Below, piece after piece: positions 12,901-47,642 of a stretch of 64,000 bases of DNA. Location: the NCBI RefSeq assembly GCF_028389875.1, contig NC_084665.1:3348001-3412000 (forward strand). Direction: 5' to 3'. Every line of letters starts with the position of its first letter. Positions within the stretch are counted from its first letter, which is position 1. The notes below the pieces were generated by a model. It was not told the origin of the DNA. It was given only the letters and a program-made list of their open reading frames with translations, and made no database searches. The DNA comes from Rhea pennata. Taxonomy: Eukaryota > Chordata > Aves > Rheiformes > Rheidae. The translations under genes and the position numbers were made by a program.

Positions 12901-15900
12901 CTCACCAAGCAGGCCTGCCGAGCTCTGCGCGGACCACGCACGCAGTCCGGGCTCACCCAGCCTGGGAGTTAATGGGAGTGGTAGTGGCAGCTCTGCCCTC
13001 CAACAGCAGGGCTAGCAATGTTGGCAGAAATGACCCAAGAGGACAGGGCAGGGGACGTGCAGGTCTCGGGTGTGATTTGTTGCCTGGACTGTCGAAACAT
13101 GTGGAAGCTCCCAGCCCAAAGCAGGTTTGAATGAGAGCAGGCAATTCTCAGGTCAGGGGGGAGGCATTTCGATTAAACATTGGCTTTAGCTGTCTCCTTG
13201 GCTTTTTCTTCCAGTGTCCCACCACTGAACCATTCTGGTTACAATCATAACAGTAAGCACTTGTGTCCTGGACAAGTCAGTAACACAAGAGTAGGCCAGA
13301 GCGGCGCATTTCTTTTCAAAGAGCCTGGAAAGGGGAGTCGTGCTTGGAGAAATCTGCTTTGGAATAGCTGTCGTGGCGTGGGATGCAGCGACCGCAGTGA
13401 TGGCACTGAAGTGGCCCTGCATCCTCATATCCTCATGCCTTTGCCCGGCTGTTCTTTAATTAGAAACACAGCATTATGAGTAGGTCGTGTCTTCCTCCAT
13501 GGGCATTAACTGCATGTTAAGATTTTGGCAGCACAGAAGCAACTGAGAGCCTGTGGAAGGTGTAGCTCTCTGGAGAGAAAAGTACTGCTTGCCCTGAGCA
13601 CAGCATTGCTGCTGATCTCTCTACCTCTTTTTGTGTCATTCCTTATGTTTAGGGCTGGTGTGCCCTAGAATAACATGTCTTGGCTGGTCTCTCTTAATTA
13701 GGATGCCTCAAAAGCACAACCTGATAAAACCCTTCGAAGGAAACATCGCAACTGGTCAAAGAGGAGTTTTGGCTACGATCGAATATCAGCTTTGAAGGTC
13801 CTGAGGCAGAGAACGATTTTGCACATCTGAGTTCATCTGCCCAGAGATTAAGGAGCTAAGCCCTCGGCTGAGACTCATTGAAGTGGCGCATGCTTGATAA
13901 ACGCACAAACCCTGGAAGACGCTGCGTGAGGCGATGACATTTGATGTGATTAGAAATGGCCTGCCAAGGCAGACAAGAACAACTGGGGCTGCGCTGTCCT
14001 GTCGGAGTGGGTTTCCTGTCCTGTGAGGATAGGAAAATCGGGAAATAGTTCAACATGGTGGTGTGGAGGTCCCACTTAATGTGCTGCTCTGGCAGGGGTG
14101 CTTTGGAAGGAGACCATACCTTAAATGGCTCTTGTAGGGGCACAAGATAACCAGGGCACAAGGCTGCAAAAGGGACTCCGCAGGGCTGGGGCCAGGCAGT
14201 GACAAGGGCAAGGCAAGGTGGCTGTACCTAATTGCAGGGCCCTGTTTTCTTATCCTTTGCCTTCTCGTTTTTCTTGACTGGGGATGCTCATGGTAACGTG
14301 TACATAGCTGGCGCTGGCATTCCCAGCTGTTCCTAGCATGCCATTGCTCTCTCTCTTCCCCTGGCAGAGCGTGGTCAGAAGTGAGTGGTCATCCTGCCTG
14401 CCCACTCTGGGGAGGAGGAATCCCTTCTCAGCATGGGCTTTGTGTTCCTTTGCTGATACAACCCTGAGAGACACAGGCAAGAAGAGGGTCAGCTAGTCCT
14501 CAAAAATGTTTGAGCTTTGGCCTGGGGTTAGCCCTCTCTGGGACTTGGAAGGAAGCAGGAGGATGGAGCTGAGCAGGAATAGTTGCACAGGAAAAAGGGC
14601 TGGATTCCTTAAAGCAGGCGGAGCAGTGAGCTGCAAACTCCTTTACAGGAAATGAAGGGGTCTAACAACCTAGGGAGCTTTGTCTTCCTGCTCCTTGTGC
14701 TTTGGGATTTCCTTCGGGATAGTCATCTGGGAGTTGGGATAAGTCCAACCTGCGGCAGTTGGCAGAATTGGGGTGGCAGGGGCCAGGAGCAGAAGTCTGC
14801 CCTGGAGCCAGCAAGAGGGAGGAAATTTAAATCTGTGAATGCGTGTGCCATTGGTAGCAAGCTGCCGTCAGCTAGGATGGTGAGTCTCTCTCCTTTTCTC
14901 CGCAGGCATCGGTGGTGTCTCTTATGCACTTGGCTGGGGAGGCAGCTCCTTCTCAGCCTGTCTGTGAGCTGAACTTAGCATTTCATGAAGACCCACTGGC
15001 ACTATCTCAGTGTAATTCCACAGGAGCTGAAGTTTATACGGTGCTAGATGCCGTGGCCTTGCCTGCTGTTGTGCTGGCCCTATTGCTTCTGTGACAGTGG
15101 GATGAACTGGTTCAGGGAGCTGAGCTACCTGGAAAGTACCTCCATGTAGCTTTGAGCTAAGTCATCAGAAACCATGGTTATGACCCTGTAGAAACACGAG
15201 GAGGAACATGCATCTGGGGTATGTGAAATTCAGGTCCTCCTTCTCTCCCATTTTTAACAGGCTAGAAGAGAACTAGAAGAGGTTCAGAGGAGACCAAAAG
15301 GGATAAATGGACCTTTAAACAGAATAGGACTGGGAGGAGACAACTGTTACAGGGATACAGCAGAGGTCTGCACAGCTTAGTGATGTTTGGGGAGGGGTGT
15401 TTTATTAGAGGTGACAGCAGACACTACCTGCGTTTCGTCACCTGAAGCTGATGGGTGATGCAACGCAGTGTGATTGAGCTGTGAAGCTCTTCGCATCGGA
15501 GTATCGTGAGGCTAAAAGGCAACTCAGGCACAGCATCTGCTCAGGCTGAGCGAGCAAAGCTGCTTTTATGAACTGCCTGTTCATAAAAGCCCCTGGCTGG
15601 TCCCAGGGGCTGCGAGGCCGGTCCCAGGGCGTCCCCCATTTCCTGGGGTGCCGGAACTCCAGCTGGAGGCCTTCTGCCCTCTAGTGGGAAGGTCTGCAGA
15701 AAATTGGCACTGCACAGCACTTAAGCCCATTTTGAGAAGTGTCCCGTTCTTCATGAGCCACGCTGAATGTCTTGCACATCTCCAACCTGCGAGGTGGATG
15801 TCATCCAGAGAAGCAAAACCTGAGCTGGCAAGTCAGGAGAAGCGCTGAAGAGCTGCTAAACTGCTGCTGTTTAGGGCTCAGCCCACAGCTGTGTGTCCAA

Positions 15901-18296
15901 TAGGAATAGCAGTGTTGTCAAGGCCGTGTAGCTAGGCAGTGCTGGGAGAGGGTGGATGTGCTCCAGTTAATGTTTCTAGATGGCACGGGAGCTTCAGGCA
16001 AAGCCCTGGTAGCCTGGCTGATGCCACTGAGGAAGCCAGGGCAAAAGTTCAGGAAAATAATACTGCAGCGTGATGGAAAAAGCTGTCACATCTTAGTGGT
16101 CAGTAAGCCAAGCGCTGAGCAACGCAGGATACCAGCAGAGAAAATGTACTAAAATTACCCAAAGGGAGGGTGAGACCTGCCATTAAGGCTTTACATCATG
16201 TTACTGGCCCGACCCATTATTCACAGAGCCGTCATCGCTTCCAGGCTTTGAACTCCAGCCTTCAACTTCAGGTTATGATCCCAGTGAAAGTGTTTCTGGG
16301 CACAGTTGTCTTCCTAGTGTCTGACTGCTGTGCAAGAAGAGATGTCTGAGGTTCCTTGTTTATAAAGAGCTCGAGCTGCTCCTCTGCCAGGCACCCTTTG
16401 CAGTCCTTGGGTATGTTTTGGGTGGTTGTGCAGCTGCAGTTTTCCAGGATGCTTCTAAAGCTGCCTCTCCCCTGCTGTGCATGGCACGCTCAGATCTTTT
16501 TGGTGGGGCCACAGGTAGGTCAACATTGCTTTAAAATGCAACAGTAAAAGCAGATGCTGTGCATGTTGGCTGTGAGCACAAGGCACCTGGCAGTGAAGAG
16601 GAGGGTTGAATTTTCAAACAACAGCTGGCACTCTGCTGCTGGAACTGGATTTCACAAAAAGCATGTATTTCGGGAGCTTCACCTTTCAAGATGAACTCAC
16701 AAGCTGATTTGAGGACAATGTTAAAAGAGTCTCTTCGGACTTCTGAGCAAAAACTCCAAATAAACCATATAACTAGAGAGGAGGGAATCGGCTGGGAAGC
16801 TGCAATACCTGGAGGGAAAAGAGAACGGAAAAATGTATGTAGAGTAATGCTTTGAGAGCTTTTCAAAGTGTGACTTCAGTGTTTTCACTGTTTTAATAGG
16901 CTGGAAAACTTCACCCATGAGATTTTAATGCCATCATATGGAAAATCTGGTGACTTTGCTCCTTTCTCTCTTTTTCTTTCTGGTCTCAATTTGATGTAAT
17001 TGCTTGCAGTTCAACATCTCAGCTTCGAAAGTCAGTGCCTGCGTGGCTAAGGTGGGTGCGAGTGTGTGTCTGCGTGTCTGTACACACAGACATGTGCTTC
17101 TTAGCTGGGGGTGGGGTGGACGAGGTGCACTCTTGATTGATACCAGCTCTAATAAGAAGAAAGAGCTGAGTAAGAGAAAATTAGAAGCTGCTTTATCTTA
17201 TGTTGCATGTCTAAAAAGCCATGACTGTACTATCAGGAAAGAGGACGTTTGGCAGATCCCAGCTAGTGGTGGAAAGAAGGCAGCAGTTTTGAAGATAACA
17301 CTAAGAAATGGTGAGTACCTCTCACCAGTAAATGACCAGTAATGAAGTGCAGGAGTACGAATTTTCCAGAACGCTGTCAGGACTGTCCTGTCGGAGCTCG
17401 AGTCCCTGTTGCCTTGTTCGTATCAGCATTACACAGTAGTGTTCACCGTAACTTGATACAAGTGGAGTCCTTGCAGTAGTTCCACAGCTCAAGAGCAGGT
17501 GCTCCTTCTTATGTTTGATTTATATGATCAAGCAGACCCAGATTTATAATTGGTCTACCAAAAACTGCCAAGTTCAATGACTTGGGGGGTCATAGAGCAA
17601 TTGGTTCTAGGCAAAACAGCAGGGAAGTTGCCATGGGATTTGACTGATGTACTGAGAGAGGAATATCCTTCTGGTTATCATGGATCAATCCTGTCCTACA
17701 GAGATCTGCAGGGTTGGTGCTTAACACATAGAGGTAATATAAATCTGGGTGATGCACAAATCGGTTAAGTAATAGCTCAAAAGAGGTCCAGTGGGGCAAG
17801 CCAAGCTGCTAGGAGCACCCTTTTAAAAAAATGATGCATTCAAGTGCTGCAAATAAATACATTTTGACGCCAGATGTGCATGCTAATGCCTATGGGATGG
17901 GAAATAGTATTTTAGAAAGCACTGTTTTAGAAAGCTTTGGAGTTGCAGGGTATAAGCTATAGCTGAGCTGCTGGGATCTTTGGGTGCTACAGGGAGGAAA
18001 GAGCAGAGGGTGGGAGGGGGTGACTACCTTTCAGCATTTAATGTGGGAAGGACCAGAGTACAGGGTCCCCCAGTACGCAAAAGAGATATTGAAAGCAGAG
18101 AAGGATGGAAAGGAGGAGAGGAAAGGAGCTTTAAACTGCCTTATCAGAGGTAGAGGAGAAGAGCTGCTTGATGGACTTTTTATCCTCCAATAGCCTCAAA
18201 TTAAGACTGGATGTCATCTTGGAAATTTTAATCTTTGGGGATAGCTTTGTTATGCAGGTAGCTACCCCAACTGGATCAGTGCTAGATCATATCTAG
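3912..18296 (+). other. PACS intron 1 (continued), no gene seen
   Basis: About 14 kb without a recognisable exon, RNA gene or young repeat. Its longest open frames (8607-9098 with 163 codons, 7916-8479 on the minus strand) match no family I know. A (TTTC)n stretch lies at 8304-8342 and an AT-rich run at 4100-4130. Confidence 0.5.
8304..8342. repeat. (TTTC)n microsatellite
   Basis: Tetranucleotide run interrupted once by GATT, inside PACS intron 1. Confidence 0.9.
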
Positions 18297-20193
18297 CACC
18301 TTGGGAGAATTATAGGAATGCAGTCAGAGTATGTAGAGATGCCACGAAGAAGGCTAAGGCCTAGTTGGAATTGAGTCTTGCAAGGAATGTCAAGGACATT
18401 AGGAAGGGCTTCTTCAGATATATCAGCAGCAAGAGGAGGACTTGGGAAAATGTGGGCCCACTACTGAATGGGGCGGTGGCCCTGGTGACAAGGGATACAG
18501 AGAAGGCAGAATTACTGCTTGCCTTCTTTGCTTCAGTCTTCACTGCTAAGGGCAGCTGTCATGAGTCCTGCAGGCTGGACGTGAGGGAGAAAGTCTGGAG
18601 AAGGGAAGTCTTTCCTTTGGTTGAGGAGGATGGGATTAGGGATCTTCTGGGCAGGCTAGACATCCACAAATGCATGGGCCCAGATGGGATGCACCCATGG
18701 GTACTGAGGGAGCTGGCAGATGTTGTCGCAAAGCCGTTCTCCATCATCTTTGAAAGGTCCTGGAGAACTGGAGAGCTGTCTGAGGACTGGAAGAAAGCCA
18801 GTGTCACTCCAGCCTTCAAAAAGGTCAAGACAGAGGACCCAGGCAGCTATAGGCCAGTCAGCCTCACCTCCATCCCTAGAAAGGTGATGGAACAGCTCAT
18901 TCCAGACATCTGGAGGAAAAGAAGGTGATCAGGAGTAGTCAGCGTGGATTCTGCAAGGGGGAATCCTACTTAACCAATCTGAGAGCCTTCTCTGATGGAG
19001 TGACTGGCTGGGTAGATGAGGGGAGAGCAGTGGACGTTGTGTCCCTTGACTTCAGCAAGGCTTTTGACACTGTCTCCCGTAACATCCTCCTAGAGAAGCT
19101 CAGGCAGTGTGCGTTAGATGAGTGGACAGTGAGGTGACTTGAGAACTGGCTGAAAGGCAGAGCTCAGAGGGTCGTCATCAGTGGCGTGGAGTCTAGTTGG
19201 AGGCCTGTGGCTAGAGGCGTCCCCTAGGGGTCAGGACTGGGTCCCATCCTGTTCAACTTCTTCATCAGAGATCTGGATGAAGGGACAGAGTGCGTCCTCA
19301 GCAAGTTTGCTAATGATACCAAGCTGGGAGGAGTGGCTGACACACCTGAGGGCTGTGCTGCCATTCAGAGAGACCTGGACAGGCTGGAGAGTTGGGTGGA
19401 AAGGAACCTTCTGAGCTCCAACAAGGGCAAGTGCCAGGTCCTGCACCTAGGGAGGAATAACCCCATGCACCAGTACAAGCTGGGGGCTGACCTTGTGGAG
19501 AGCAGCTCTGCAGAGCAGGACCTGGGAGTGCTGGTGGATGACCAGCAAATTGACCATGAGCCAGCAATGTGCCCTTGTGGCCAGGAAGGCCAATGGTCTC
19601 CTGGGCTGCACTGGGAAGACTGTTGCCAGCAGGTGCAGGGAGGTGATCCTGCCCCTCTACTCAGCCCTGAGGAGGCCTCATCTCAAGTCCTGCATCCACT
19701 TCTGGGCTCCCCAGGACAAGAGAGACATGGAGCTACTGGAGAGAGTCCAGCGTAGGGCTACAAAGATGATCAGAGGGCTGGAGCACCTGCCCTCTGAGGA
19801 ATGGCTGCGAGAGCTGGGCCTGTTTAGCCTGGGGAAGAGAAGACTGAGGGGGGATCTTACCAATGTGTATAAGTACCTGAAGGGAGGGTGTCAAGGGGAC
19901 GGGGACAAACTCTTTTCAGTTGTCCCATGTGACAGGAGGAGAGGCAATGGGCAGAAGTTGAACCACAGGAAGTTCTGCCTGAACGTGAGGGGGAATTTCT
20001 TCCCTGTGCGAGTGATGGAGCACTGGAAGAGGTTTCCCAGAGCAGTTGTGGATTCTCCTTCTCTGGAGATCTTCAAAGCCTGCCTGGATGCAACCCTGTC
20101 TAACATGCTCTAGGTGGCCCTGCCTGAGCAGGGAGATGGGACTAGATGATCTCCAGAGGTCCCTTCCAAGCTTACTGATTCTATGATTCTATG
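18297..20193 (+). mobile_element. CR1 LINE, long 5'-truncated copy (young)
   Basis: About 1.9 kb of CR1 ORF2 plus 3' UTR, ending in two attctatg units at 20176-20193. The first RT block is open from 18365 to 18928. Motif A (LDFSKAFDTVS) lies near 19050. At 19300-19320 the active-site motif reads FANDT instead of FADDT. In-frame stops and frameshifts (about 18925, 19137 and 19240) make it inactive. The last 0.9 kb is almost identical to the minus-strand copy at 29671-30608. Confidence 0.9.
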
Positions 20194-23100
20194 ATCTACT
20201 CAAGTCAGGGAAGATTTGAGTAGATACACTTGATTTGCATGCTCAGGCCTCATTCCTCCCTATGGCTCATGTAGAAAATCAAGGCTGGCACTTGTTAGGG
20301 AATAGTGTTAGCTAACCTTAGCCTCTCTGCATGGTTTTCTATAGTAGAAGAACAGGTCAATTCTTTTCGTCTTTATTTTGATGATGCTAGTTGGTAAGAA
20401 AGGGGAGATAACTGATGCTTGAGAAATGCAGTAAACCGTTGGCCCAAAGTGCTTGGCAGGACAGGAGGGCTGTGTACACCGGCTAGCTGGGGAGAGGACC
20501 TGGAGTTCAGGTGGTGCTGACAGATCGATATGAGCCTGTGAAAGGGGAGGATGGGCTGTTTGATTCCTGGGCCATGCCTCTTGCTGTGGCCATCGCTCCC
20601 TGATAGCACTGGGGGCCGTTCGCCCTCGCAGATCTGGGAGAGCACATCTGCTGATTAGGAGATGGCTGCCCAGTAGAGCAGGTAAATCACTTCCCCGTTG
20701 CTGCTGTTCTGTTACAATCAAGGTATTGCAGAAAAAATGCCCCCAAATGGAGTTGTCTGGTCTCAGAGGAGAGAGACTACTGGGGAACTTTCGCTGATAA
20801 CTGGGTATTGCTTTTGCTGGTAACTGAGTATCACTTGGCAATGGCTCTGATTTGCCACTTGATCTCTTAGTGGTGTGCAAGGCAGTCTTTTCCTGTGGCT
20901 TTGCAGGGCATCCTGCACATGTCATGCTTGTGGCAAGCCTCACCTTGGCTACCTGCTGCCTCTGCCCCACAGCTTTTACCTTTGGGGTCTGCACCTCTCA
21001 GCAACTGCTTCTGTTCCCTCTGCCAGGACGGACTCTCTGATGGCAAGACAAAACCGCCCATTTGGAAACACCTGTTTATCCTTCCTGCTCTCCTTTCCTC
21101 GGCTCTGATCTCAAACGCTTCCCGTTAGGTGGGGAACCCACTCTGCTGTCATTGAAGGAACTGAGTCTTGGAGCTTTAGATGGCTGGGAAGTGCTGTTCG
21201 CAGGTCCCTTCGCTGTGCTGGCAGGCTCAGCTCGTGGGTGGTGAGATTCACAGCACGCTGCTGAGGTGCAGGTAGGCTCAGGAAACCCCTTTCCCCCCCC
21301 ACTGTGGAAGGGCAAAACTACCTGACAAAAGCCCATCGGATCAAAAGGGTTGGCTTTTTGCAGAGTGCGTTCAGCTGAGCCCCACTCCAGTTCATTTGCA
21401 CCCGATGTGATACACCAAACAGAGCTGAGTGGATTTGTGCTCATCCTTCGCTCCTGGTAAGGTTTGTTTTGCCTTGTTTACTGCCCAACAGCATCACTTT
21501 CAAAGATCAAGTCTCTTCAGGATTTAACCAAGCAGCTTGTATCTGTCTTTTTCTTAAAGACACTCAAAAAACCATTAAAGCAGTGAGCGTGCAAGTCAGG
21601 ATTAATAAGCAAATGTAATGCCTGGGTCCAGCAGCAAAAACTGCGATTGTAAAGGAGCCAACACCACTCGGAGGATGTCATTGCCCGCTGGCAACCCAGG
21701 CCAGTCGTGCTTCGCTGCGATTGTAAGGGATCAAAGTAGGTATTTGCAAATAAAGTCTTGGTTGTTGGATGAAGTTGTTGCTGGTCCGTGGTTTCTGCCG
21801 ACCTCAGATCAGAGGCTGCAATCCAAGAGAGCTCCGTCTCAGGGCAGTCCTCCTAGGAACCGACGCGCGACTGGTGTCGCTGTTGTCTCTGGTCTTCCTG
21901 GCAGGTGCTCAGCCCTGTCCTCCCTGTCGTAGAGATGGCCTAGTTTTCTTTGGCCAGGCTCCTTGCATTTTGCTCCTAACGGTGCTGAAGTATGCCTGGG
22001 GAGCAGGGAGCCAGCCCTAGATGATGGGGGCTCCTCCCATCCATCAGGCAGGCACCTGGAAGGGAAAGGTGGACAGAGGTGGGATCTGTTAGTGCAGTGG
22101 TGGGGCACGGGGGGCTAAATCTGGACTCTGTCTTAAGGTGTCCAGCCTATGTGGCAGAGAGATCACAGAATGGTTGAAGTTGGAAGGGACCCCTGGAGAT
22201 CACTTACTCTAACCCCCCTGCTCAAGTGGGTCACCTAGAGCGCGTTGCACAGGATCGTGTTCAGATGGGTTTTGAATATCTCTGGAGAAGGAGACACCAC
22301 AACTTCTCTGGGCAACCTGTTCCAGTGCTCTGTCACCCTCACAATAAAGCAGTTTTTCCTCATGTTCAACCGCTCCTCCCAGCATGGTATCATCAGCAAA
22401 CTTGCTGAGGACGCACTCTGTCCCTTCATCCAGGTCACTGATGAATAAGTTGAACAAGACGGGACCCAGAACTGACCCCTGGGGGACACTGCTAGCTACA
22501 GGCCTCCAGCTAGACTCTGCAGTACCGATGACAACCCTCTGAGCTCTGCCGTTCAACCAGATATGCAGAGTTCGTTTGTGCTCCCAGCTCCCTGGCTCCT
22601 GATCCCTGCCCTGCCCTGCCGTCCAAGCACATACAGAGCAACAGAGCTGCAGTTGCAGTCCAGCAGACCTCTGCAAGCCAAAATTGTTCTGGATAGGAGG
22701 GCAGGGATGTAGTGGGAGGCAAGTTCTTGTAGAGCCCATGGCATGGCTCGCTGTGAAAGCACATCCCGCCTGTGCTCTAGGATGTGTTGGTCCTCCAAAA
22801 TAATCTCCGTGGGAATCCTACTGCAGGCTCCTAGGCAGGAGGTCAGGACAGCTGGCTGTCCCAGTGCTCATGGGCACCACCTTGCCCTTCAAGCCATAAA
22901 TGCAGCTCTTCTCGTTACGCCTTGGGCCGCTTGGTGGGCTTTTCCTGGCCATGCTGCCCGCTGCAACCAGCCTCCTGGACCTGCGGACCTGCAGTTGCAG
23001 GATGCTTCCCATGGGGCTGCCGCCTTAGGGCTCCCTCTGCCAGCTTCCCGTGGTGCTGTGCAAGGGACGAGCTGAGTTACCAGGTCTGCATGGGAACCTT

Positions 23101-23479
23101 TGCTTTACCTAAGTCACAGGATAAGAGCGGATTTAAGTGCTTTGGTTTATAAATAAACAGCACTTGTGACCAAGGTAGATTTAAGCAGAGCTAGCAACAG
23201 CCCTACTTGGGAAGGGATCTGTCCACTACATGGGCTGCTGTTGGACTTCCTGTTGTATGCTAATCCCTTAAGCCTGCTTTAGCTCTGTTAATTTTCCTTC
23301 TTTCCTTTTTTTTTCCCCAATGAGCTGCCTCAGTGGCGCATGAATGCCAGCGTTGCTCGACCGAGCTCGTGCCTGCGGCTGGGCTGAGCAGTCAGGCTGT
23401 CTTCCGAGTGCCGGGTACCATGTGGCAGGGCCCCAGGGATGGTGGTGCCTGAATGCGTCCCCTTCTCTCTGTCTTACAG
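20194..23479 (+). other. PACS intron 1, 3' end
   Basis: Holds only the deleted CR1 at 22163-22562. The last 40 bases before 23480 supply the polypyrimidine tract and AG of the first visible PACS exon. No start codon exon resembling the PACS N-terminus (MNLFATWEVD type) was found anywhere upstream. Confidence 0.55.
22163..22562 (-). mobile_element. CR1 LINE with internal deletion
   Basis: The minus strand reads the RT segment (NGRAQRVV, then PQGSVLGPVLFN, then FADDT), then jumps near 22370-22385 directly into the 3'-terminal segment that normally lies about 600 bp further on, and ends in a CR1-type tail at 22163. About 400 bp remain. Confidence 0.8.
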
Positions 23480-46501
<23,022 letters not shown>

Positions 46502-47360
46502 GGTGCACGGCAGGCCTGGGAGCAAGCTGCAGGGGGTGCCAGCAGGAGCCAGGGCGATGGACATGCTCATAGCCCCTCTTTTCTGCTGGGCAGCACCTGT
46601 CGGGGCTGCAGCCCAGCCTCTGCCTGCTCTGCAGAGGGAGCTACCAGCCCCTGCACTGCGCCCCCCCTCCCACCCACCCCGGCCGGGGAAAAACCCCCAG
46701 AAGTGAGGCCAGTGAAACCAGGCCTGGGCACCTTCCGACAGCAGCCAGGGTGCCACGCCATCTCGCTCCCACGACCCCCAGCAGCAGCCCAGGGCGAGGA
46801 CTGGCAGCCAGGAGGAGGGATCTGGAAAGGGCTCAAAGCCCTTCTCACCACCCCCACCCCAACCTCCCCCCACCCCCCCCCCCCAGCAGCAGCACCTACT
46901 GGGCCAGCTCCGTGGCCAGCCAGGGCCCCAGCTGGCCTGGGCTCAGCCAGGTTCCCTGGCCCCGGAGAGCCAACTGGGTTTGCTCCCGGTGGGGCTGGAG
47001 AACAGACACGGAGCAGGGCCCGCACCCAGCTCCACCTCTCCCTCTGCACGCGGCCCAGCGCCAGCTCTCCTCTGCTGGCCTCTCACTGCTGGATCTGGCC
47101 CTGGCCTACCCCTGCGGGGCTGAGCCCTGGCAGCTTCTCTAGTCCTTCTGCCACCCTCGTGCTTGGGCTGGCGAAGGGCTGTTGGGGCTGTCCCTGGGCT
47201 GCCAGGGCCACCGGGGGCATGGGGCACCTGTTTGTTCGTTCTTTCTTTCCTTCTTCTTCTTTTTTTTTTTTAAAAAGAACAAGATTCTATTTTTTTTAAA
47301 TTTATTGTATGGTTACTTTTCTGGATTAATTTTAATAAATTAATGCTGGTACCATTATGG
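46502..47360 (+). other. 3' UTR of the PACS gene
   Basis: From the TGA at 46499-46501 to about 20 bases past the AATAAA at 47334-47339. It is C-rich at first (several runs of C at 46860-46890) and then turns AT-rich over the last 100 bases, as mature 3' ends usually do. No other gene is seen on this strand here. Confidence 0.75.
47334..47339 (+). terminator. Poly(A) signal AATAAA of the PACS gene
   Basis: Canonical hexamer in an AT-rich stretch 833 bases after the stop codon. It is the only good signal between the stop and the converging CUL7 gene. Confidence 0.8.
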
Positions 47361-47558
47361 CAGACGCGTGCGCCCCTCCTCGGCTGAGCCCAGGGCAGCA
47401 GGTATCGGGCAGCTGCTGCCCCTCCTCCCAAGCGCAGAGCCGAGGGGCGCTGGGGAAGCAGGCGCTGCGGGTCCTGGCCTCACGCTGCTCCCGGCCACGA
47501 CCAAGGCGCAGCGCTTTCCCGGAGTACGAAACAGGACCGGGGCGGGGGGCTTGGCTCA

Positions 47559-47564
47559 TTTATT
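47559..47564 (-). terminator. CUL7: Poly(A) signal AATAAA of CUL7
   Basis: TTTATT on the plus strand reads AATAAA on the minus strand, about 79 bases past the CUL7 stop. It implies a 3' UTR of about 100 bases. The gap to the PACS signal is about 220 bp, so the two genes are tightly convergent. Confidence 0.75.
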
Positions 47565-47642
47565 TAAAATAAAACCCCAGAGTTCTCAGGAAGGGGCTGG
47601 CCGGGCCGAGGCTGTGTCTTGCCTGCCCAGCCCAGCCCTCAT

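Noticed and set aside
18365-20113. Open RT frames as a host gene
   Set aside because: Sequence, motif order and the 3' octamer tail identify a broken CR1 LINE.
46502-47642. Missing RBR exons of a CUL9 gene downstream of the cullin domain
   Set aside because: I looked for RING/IBR cysteine patterns on the minus strand and saw none. A stop and a poly(A) signal end the gene, and the PACS 3' UTR follows.
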